From: Polytrichum commune
Taxonomy: Eukaryota; Streptophyta; Polytrichopsida; Polytrichales; Polytrichaceae
Assembly (NCBI GenBank): GCA_950295325.1
Contig: OX485806.1
Span: 54,123,169 to 54,187,168 of the forward strand
Direction of reading: 5' to 3'
Length of the DNA: 64,000 nucleotides
Shown here: positions 58,233 through 64,000 of the stretch, piece by piece
Layout of the letters: the number at the start of each line of letters is the position of its first letter
How positions within the stretch are numbered: position 1 is the first letter of the stretch
Notes under the pieces: model-generated
The model's database searches: none
What the model saw: the letters and a program-made list of their open reading frames with translations, nothing else
What the model was told of the DNA's origin: nothing
Position numbers and translations under genes: made by a program

Positions 58233-60207
58233 TGTAGTAAGTTCTTGGTTTCTCTCTAAACAACAAAACCCAGGAAACAATGTCTCCAGGAATACTGAGC
58301 TAGTGTCTATAAGGGTTAATTGTCACATTGGATTAAGGTTCTTAATAACATTTAGGGGTAGATTCTCACTCTTTATCTCCTTTCATCTCAACTTATTTCA
58401 TTATTTTTAGTTCATATGTGATGGTTTTGTCGTGAGTGTGGTCAGTCCTATCTTCAAGGTATGTACTATTGTTTCTAAGGTTCATAGCTAATTCAGTCGT
58501 GAGGCTCTTAGCTTGGCGAGTAGGCACTAACTCTTAGGCAGGACTACGCGTCCAAAACACGTCTTTTGAGTAGCCTTCTTGGTCTTTATGTGTTATGAAT
58601 TATGCTTATGATCAATTCAAATTAATTCCATTTAGTTTTACTTACAGTTCTCGGCATTCCTTCAGAGACTGTAACCGTCTCCAGCATTTTCCGATCCACC
58701 TGGTAATCCATCTCATAGAGCATCTATTCCGTCAATATAGAGGATATAAATATATCTATGTCTTTTACAGGCTATATCCTTTAGTTAATAAGTTGTTCTT
58801 ACTTAAAAGGATTTACATGCAACAAATTCATCTCACCGGGTAAAGTCTTGCTTCTACCATGCGGGTGTTGTTCTCAATCTTTTCTCTCTTTCAGTTTATT
58901 AACTCTCTCTCAAACCTAGCTGGCGATATTCTTTCAGGCTTACCCAGGCGATATCCTATTGTGGGGTAATCACCCTAAGGTGAGGTCAGTCCTCATCCTC
59001 GTACTAAGCTGTAACTTCTCACATTCTCTTAGGTAGGGTCTTGCCTCTCTCAGGCTTCTAAGTCTGTAACTCCTAGATTGGCTATAGCCTTTCCTGTGCT
59101 ATGACTTGGCCTCGACTCCCTAGGCTATTGCCCTTTCGTCTCTTTGTAGACTATTGGCCTTGCCATGACCACTCTCTGGTCTTGCCTTTACCCTTTCAGC
59201 CTCAGACTAAGGTTTTTTTCACTCATCAGTCTCTATTCTCCATCTCAGGGTAAGTGGCCATGCTCTCTAGGTTATTGCCTCTTCCTGTTCATTCTAAGGC
59301 TATGGCCCATTCCTTTCTCACCAAGAGACTTAACTTCTCTCCCTCTTTTCCTTTCTTGCAAGTAACTGGCTATGGCCCCATGCTCATCGCCTGATGCTCT
59401 CTCTCTCCTCTCTCTCACACTCTTCCCTTCTACCCTTCTTTCAACTGCCTTCTTAGTGGCCTCTTGCCTTCAGTTTTCAACTTCCACAGTGTGCGGCCAT
59501 TCACTGGCTTCGCACTTTCAATCACAACTTCTCAATCTACTGATGTTGTCTGTGTTTCACTCTCAAAGGCCATTGCCTCTCCAGACGTTCTTTCTTGTCA
59601 CTTACATACTTCAATGACTATTGCTCCTCTTGGCCTCTCGCCGACATCCTTCAATGTACGCTCGCACTCATAGCTAATTTCAGATTAGGATATAATTGCC
59701 ATTACACTGCACTCAACAACTCTTCGCTTAACACAACTCACTTTGGCGTCAACAACTATGACTCTATCACAGTTGCCTATAGCCAACAAATTACATTGTA
59801 CAATCACAAGACCATTGCTCATTCAAAGAACACTTTACTTAAATCAAATACAGAGTTCCAAAGACTGAATCACTCAGTTCTTTCCTACTCATCCCTATCA
59901 CTCCATCTCGGAGGAGCCTACTTGCCCTCAGACTCAATCACTGAGCTCTGATGCTGCAACGCCTATCGCTAACTAGGAGACTATGCCTGGTTTCTACATA
60001 TGAAAATAGCCTGCCTACTTTCTGATTCGCCTCCTCCTTGAGCTGACGAAGGAGGAGGAGTCGGTTAGGGGTTGTAACCGATTCTTGACGGCGATAGCCT
60101 TTCGATGCCGCTACAGATGACATTCCAAGATCATTGCCAGATGAATATCATCACTTTTCAAAAAATGGCCCACTTCGGGCAGGCGATAGCCAAAAATTGG
60201 TCTCACA
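58233..60207. mobile_element. TG...CA element (solo LTR-like) inserted in the satellite
   Basis: Starts TGTAGTAAGTTCTTGG and ends TTGGTCTCACA, 1,975 bp, with perfect 5-bp duplication CCGAC on both sides (58,228-58,232; 60,208-60,212) taken from the satellite palindrome arm. The interior is pyrimidine-rich, with no domain I recognise; frames of 60 to 118 codons are not supported. No internal LTR pair. It differs from the TGTGAGCCC family and from the 4.1-kb element, so three families have hit the same array. Confidence 0.85.
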
Positions 60208-63200
60208 CCGACCCTCTCAGATCCGAGAAGGTCTAGGGTGTCGTAGTATGGACGAGATTTTGATTAGTACGAGGATCCTTGTGTATGTATGTGAACTAAG
60301 TAGGTTCATATGTTGGAATTTTCTGGATTCGACTAGAGGCCGACCCTCTCGGACCCGAAAGGCTCTAGGGTGTGGTACTATGGACGAGATTTTGACTACT
60401 ATGAGGATCCTTCTGTATGTGTATGTATGTGAACTAGCTAGGTTCATATCTTGAAATTTTTTGGATTCCACTAGGGGCCAACACTCTCGGATCCGAGAAC
60501 GTCTAGGGTGTGGTAGTATGGACGAGATTTTGCCTAGTATGATGATCCTTGTGTATGTATATTTATGTGAACTAGCTAGGTTCATATGTTGAATATTTTT
60601 GGATTCCACTAGAGGCCGACCCTCTCGGATCCGAGACGGTCTAGGGTGTGGTAGTATGGACCAGATTTTGACTAGTATGAGGATCCTTGTGTATGTGTAT
60701 GTATGTGAACTAGCTAGGTTCATATGTTGAAATTTTTTGGATTCCATTAGGGGCCGACCCTCTCGGATCCGAGAGGGTCTAGGGTGTAGTAGTATGGACG
60801 AGATTTTGACTATTATAAGGATCCTTGTGTATGTGTCTTTATGTGAACTAGCTAGGTTCATATGTTGAAATTTTTTGGATTCCATTAGGGGCCGACCCTC
60901 TCGGATCCGAGAGGGTCTAGGGTGTGGTAGTATGGACGAGATTTAGACTAGTATGAGGATCCTTGTGTATGTGTATGTATGTGAACTAGCTAGGTTCATA
61001 TGTTGGAATTTTTTGGATTCCACTAGGGTCCGACCCTCTCGGATCCGAGAGGGTCTAGGGTGTGGTAGTATGGACGAGATTTTGACTAGTATGACGATCC
61101 TTGTTTATGTGTGTATATGTGAACTAGTTAGGTTCATATGTTGGAATTTTTTAGATTCCACTAGAGGCCGACCCTCTCGGATCCGAGAGGGTCTAGGGTG
61201 TGGTACTGTGGACAAGATTTTGACTAGTATGAGGATCCTCGTGTATGTGTATGTATGTGAAGGAGCTAGGTTCATATGTTGGAATTTTTTGGATTCCACT
61301 AAGGGTCGACCCTCTCGGATCCGAGAGGATCTAGGGTGTGGTAGTAGGGACGAAATTTTGACTAGCATGAGGATCCTTGTGTATGTGTATGTATGTGAAC
61401 TAAGTAGGTTCATATCTTGGAATTTTTTGGATACCACTACAAGCCGACCCTCTCGGACCCGAAAGGGTCTAGGGTGTGGTAGTATGGACAAGATTTTGAC
61501 TAGAATGAGGATCCTTGTGTATGTGTATGTATGTCAACTAAGTAGATTCATATGTTGGAATTTTCTGGATTCGACTACAGGCCGACCCTCTTGGACCCGG
61601 AAGGGTCCAGGGTGTGGTAGTATGGAGGAGATTTTGACTAGTATGAGGATCCTTGTGTATGTGTGTGTATGTGAACGAGCTAGGTTCATATGTTGGAATT
61701 ATTTGGATTCCACTAGGATCCGACCCTCTCGGATCCGAGAGGGTCTAGGGTGTGGTAGTATGCAGGAGATTTTGACTAGTATGAGGATCCTTGTGTATGT
61801 TTATGTATGTGAACAAGGTAGGTTCCTGTGTTGAAATGTTTTGGATTCCAGTGGAGGCCGACCCTCTCGGATCCGAGAGGGTCTAGGGTGTGGTACTGTG
61901 GACCTGATTTTGACTAGTATGAGGATCCTTGTGTATGTGTATATATGTGAACTAAGTAGGTTCATATGCTGGAATTTTTTGGATTCCACTAGAGGCCGAC
62001 CCTCTCGCATCCGAGAAGGTCTAGGGTGTGGTAGTATGGACGAGATTTTGACTAGTATGAGGATCCTTGTGTTAGTGTTTGTATGTAAACGAGCTATGTT
62101 CATATGTTGGAATTTTTTGGATTCCACTAAAGGCCGACCCTCTCCGATCCGAGAGGGTCTAGGGTGTGGTAGTATGGACGAGATTTTGACTAGTATGAGG
62201 ATCCTTGTGTATGTGTATGTATGTGAACTAGCTAGGTTCACTGGTTGAAATTTTTTGTGTATGCACTAGATGCCCAACCTCTCGGATCCGAGAGGGTCTA
62301 GGGTGTGGTAGTGTGCACCAGATTTTGACTAGTATGAGGATCCTTGTGTATGTGTATGTATGTGAACTAGCTAGGTTCATATGTTGAAATATTTTGTGTA
62401 TGGACTAGAGGCCGACCCTCTCGGATCCGAGAGGGTCTAGGGTGTGGTAGTATGGACGAGATTTAGACTAATATGAGGATCCTTGTGTATGTGTATTTAT
62501 GTGAACTAGCTAGGTTCATATACTGAAATTTTTTGGATTCCACTACAGGCCGACCTTCTCGGATCCGAGAGGGTCTAGAGTATGGTAGTATGGACCAGAT
62601 TTTGACTAGCATGAGGATCCTTGTGTTAGTGTATGTATTTGAACGAGCTACGTTCATATGTTGGATGTTTTTGGATTCCACTAGAGGCCGACCGTGTCGG
62701 ATCCGAGAGGGTCTAGGGTGTGGTAGTATGGCTTAGATTTTGACTAGTATGAGGATCCTTGTGTATGTGTATGTTTGTGAACTAGCTAGGTTCATATGTT
62801 GGAATTTTTTGAATTCCACTAGAGTTCGACCCTCTCGGATCAGAGAGGGTCTAGGGTGTGGTAGTATGGACGAGATTTTGACTAGTATGAGGATCCTCGT
62901 GTATGTGTATGTATGTGAACTAGCTAGGTTCATATGTTGGAATTTTTTGGATTCCACTAGAGTGGGACCCTCTCGGATCCGAGAGGGTGTAGGGTGTGGT
63001 AGTATGGACGAGATTTTGATTAGTATGAGGATCCTTGTGTATGTGTATGTATGTGAACTAGCAAGGTTCGTATAGTGAAATTTTTTGGATTCCACTAGAG
63101 GCCGACCCTCTCGGATCCGAGAGGGTCTAGGGTGTGGTAGTATGGACAACATCTTGACTAGTATGAGGATCCTTGTTAATGTGTGTGTATGTGAACTAGC

Positions 63201-64000
63201 CATGTTCATATGTTGAAATTTTTAGGATTCCACTAGAGGCCGACCCTCTCGCATCCGAGAGGGTCTAGGGTGTGGTAGTATGGACGATATTTGGACTAGT
63301 ATGAAGATCCTCGTGTATGTGTATGTATGTCAACTAAGTAGGTTCATGTGTTGGAATTTTTTGGATTCCACTAGAGGCCGACCTTCTCGGATCTGAGAGG
63401 GTCTCGGGTGTGGTACTATGGACCAGATTTTGACTAGTATGAGGATCCTTGTGTAAGTGTATGTATGTGAACGAGCTAGGTTCATATGTTGGAATTTTTC
63501 GGATTCTACTAATAGCCGACCCTCTCGGATCTGAGACGGTCTAGGGTGTGGTGGTATGGACGAGATTTTGACTAGTATGACGATGCTTGTGTATGTGTAT
63601 GTATGTGAACGAGCTAGGTTCATATGTTGGAATTTTCTGTGTATGGCCTATAGGCCCACCCTCTCCGATCCGAGAGGGTCTAGGGTGTGGTAGTATGGAC
63701 GAGATTTTGACAAGTACGAGGATCCTCGTGTATGTGTATGTATGTGAACGAGGTAGGTTCATATGTTGGAATTTTCGGGATTCCACTAGAGTCCGACCCT
63801 GTCGCATCCGAGAGGGTCTAGGGTGTGGTAGTATGAACGAGATTTTGACTAGAATGAGGAACCTGGTGTATGTGTATGTATGTGAAGTAGCTAGGTTCAT
63901 ATCTTGAATTTTTTTGGATTCCACTACAGGCTGACCCTCTCGGATCCGAGATGGTCTAGGGTGTGGTGGTATGGACTCGATTTTGACTAGTATGACGATC
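60208..64000. repeat. Satellite block 4, 138-bp subtype, continues past the window
   Basis: About 27 units, nearly all 138 bp: palindrome starts at 60,618, 60,756, 60,894, 61,032 and 61,170 are exactly 138 apart. The unit reads GACCCTCTCGG...GGTCTAGGGTGTGGTAGTAT, GGACGAGATTTTGACTAGTA, TGAGGATCCTTGTGTATGTG, GAACTAGCTAGGTTCATATG, GAATTTTTTGGATTCCACTA, GAGGCC. Open frames up to 293 codons (60,953-61,834, plus) and 158 codons (62,733-63,209, minus) arise from the period. The array has no end within the window. Confidence 0.95.

Noticed and set aside
60953-61834. 293-codon plus-strand frame and similar frames across the satellite on both strands
   Set aside because: They arise because the unit is 138 bp (46 codons) with few stops; they break wherever a unit is 139 bp. 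No start context or codon bias supports a protein.
44385-64000. CRISPR-like array of palindromic repeats
   Set aside because: Units are 138 bp with no unique spacers, in a plant nuclear context; it is a satellite.

Overview
This window is plant nuclear DNA: it holds one intact intron-containing gene for a CLC-f type chloride channel, and almost everything else is mobile elements, their remains, and tandem repeats. The introns of that gene are modest (75 to 769 bp) and all GT-AG. The Mutator-like, hAT, Ty3, CACTA and gag-like families seen here, with short introns, would fit a non-flowering land plant (bryophyte, lycophyte or fern), but that placement is an inference and I cannot name a species.

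Layout. 1-1,170: 3' part of a long terminal repeat (LTR) family that recurs twice more. 1,171-13,799: AT-rich intergenic DNA with a hAT-type MITE, two related long-inverted-repeat (foldback) elements, and a separate inverted-repeat element carrying a 188-bp tandem repeat. 13,800-19,783 (minus strand): the CLC-f gene, nine coding exons, 912 codons, start and stop both present. 21,070-22,724: a divergent triple repeat and the C-terminal end of a dead hAT transposase. 23,020-23,395: a minisatellite with a palindromic core. 24,180-26,600 (minus): a decayed Ty3/gypsy pol. 26,960-35,880: three copies of a dispersed repeat and a 3.65-kb CACTA element with perfect ends and a 3-bp target duplication. 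36,514-37,035: a small unknown open frame with one stop. 37,255-43,673 (minus): a MULE-like transposase pseudogene that can be followed from N-terminus to SWIM zinc finger.

That MULE pseudogene is split by an LTR (39,886-42,664) with a perfect 5-bp target duplication. The LTR is split by another element (40,577-41,967), and that one by a second copy of the hAT MITE (40,891-41,300) with a perfect 8-bp duplication. The four levels give a relative insertion history.

From about 44,385 to the end of the window is one satellite field with a 138-139 bp unit. Each unit carries a near-perfect 24-bp palindrome centred on GGATCC. The field shows a 417-bp three-unit higher-order period in several places and one repeat at about 1.67 kb. 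Three TG...CA elements interrupt it (47,071-48,681; 49,348-53,465; 58,233-60,207). The last two have perfect 5-bp duplications of satellite sequence; the first has a 4/5 match. The 4.1-kb middle one carries a gag-like coding region and is dominated by TCCGGA-type words. Long open frames across the satellite on both strands are a by-product of a unit length of 138 (46 codons) and are not called as genes.

The only gene I consider functional is the CLC-f channel. The rest is best read as a record of repeated insertion next to, and inside, a satellite array.
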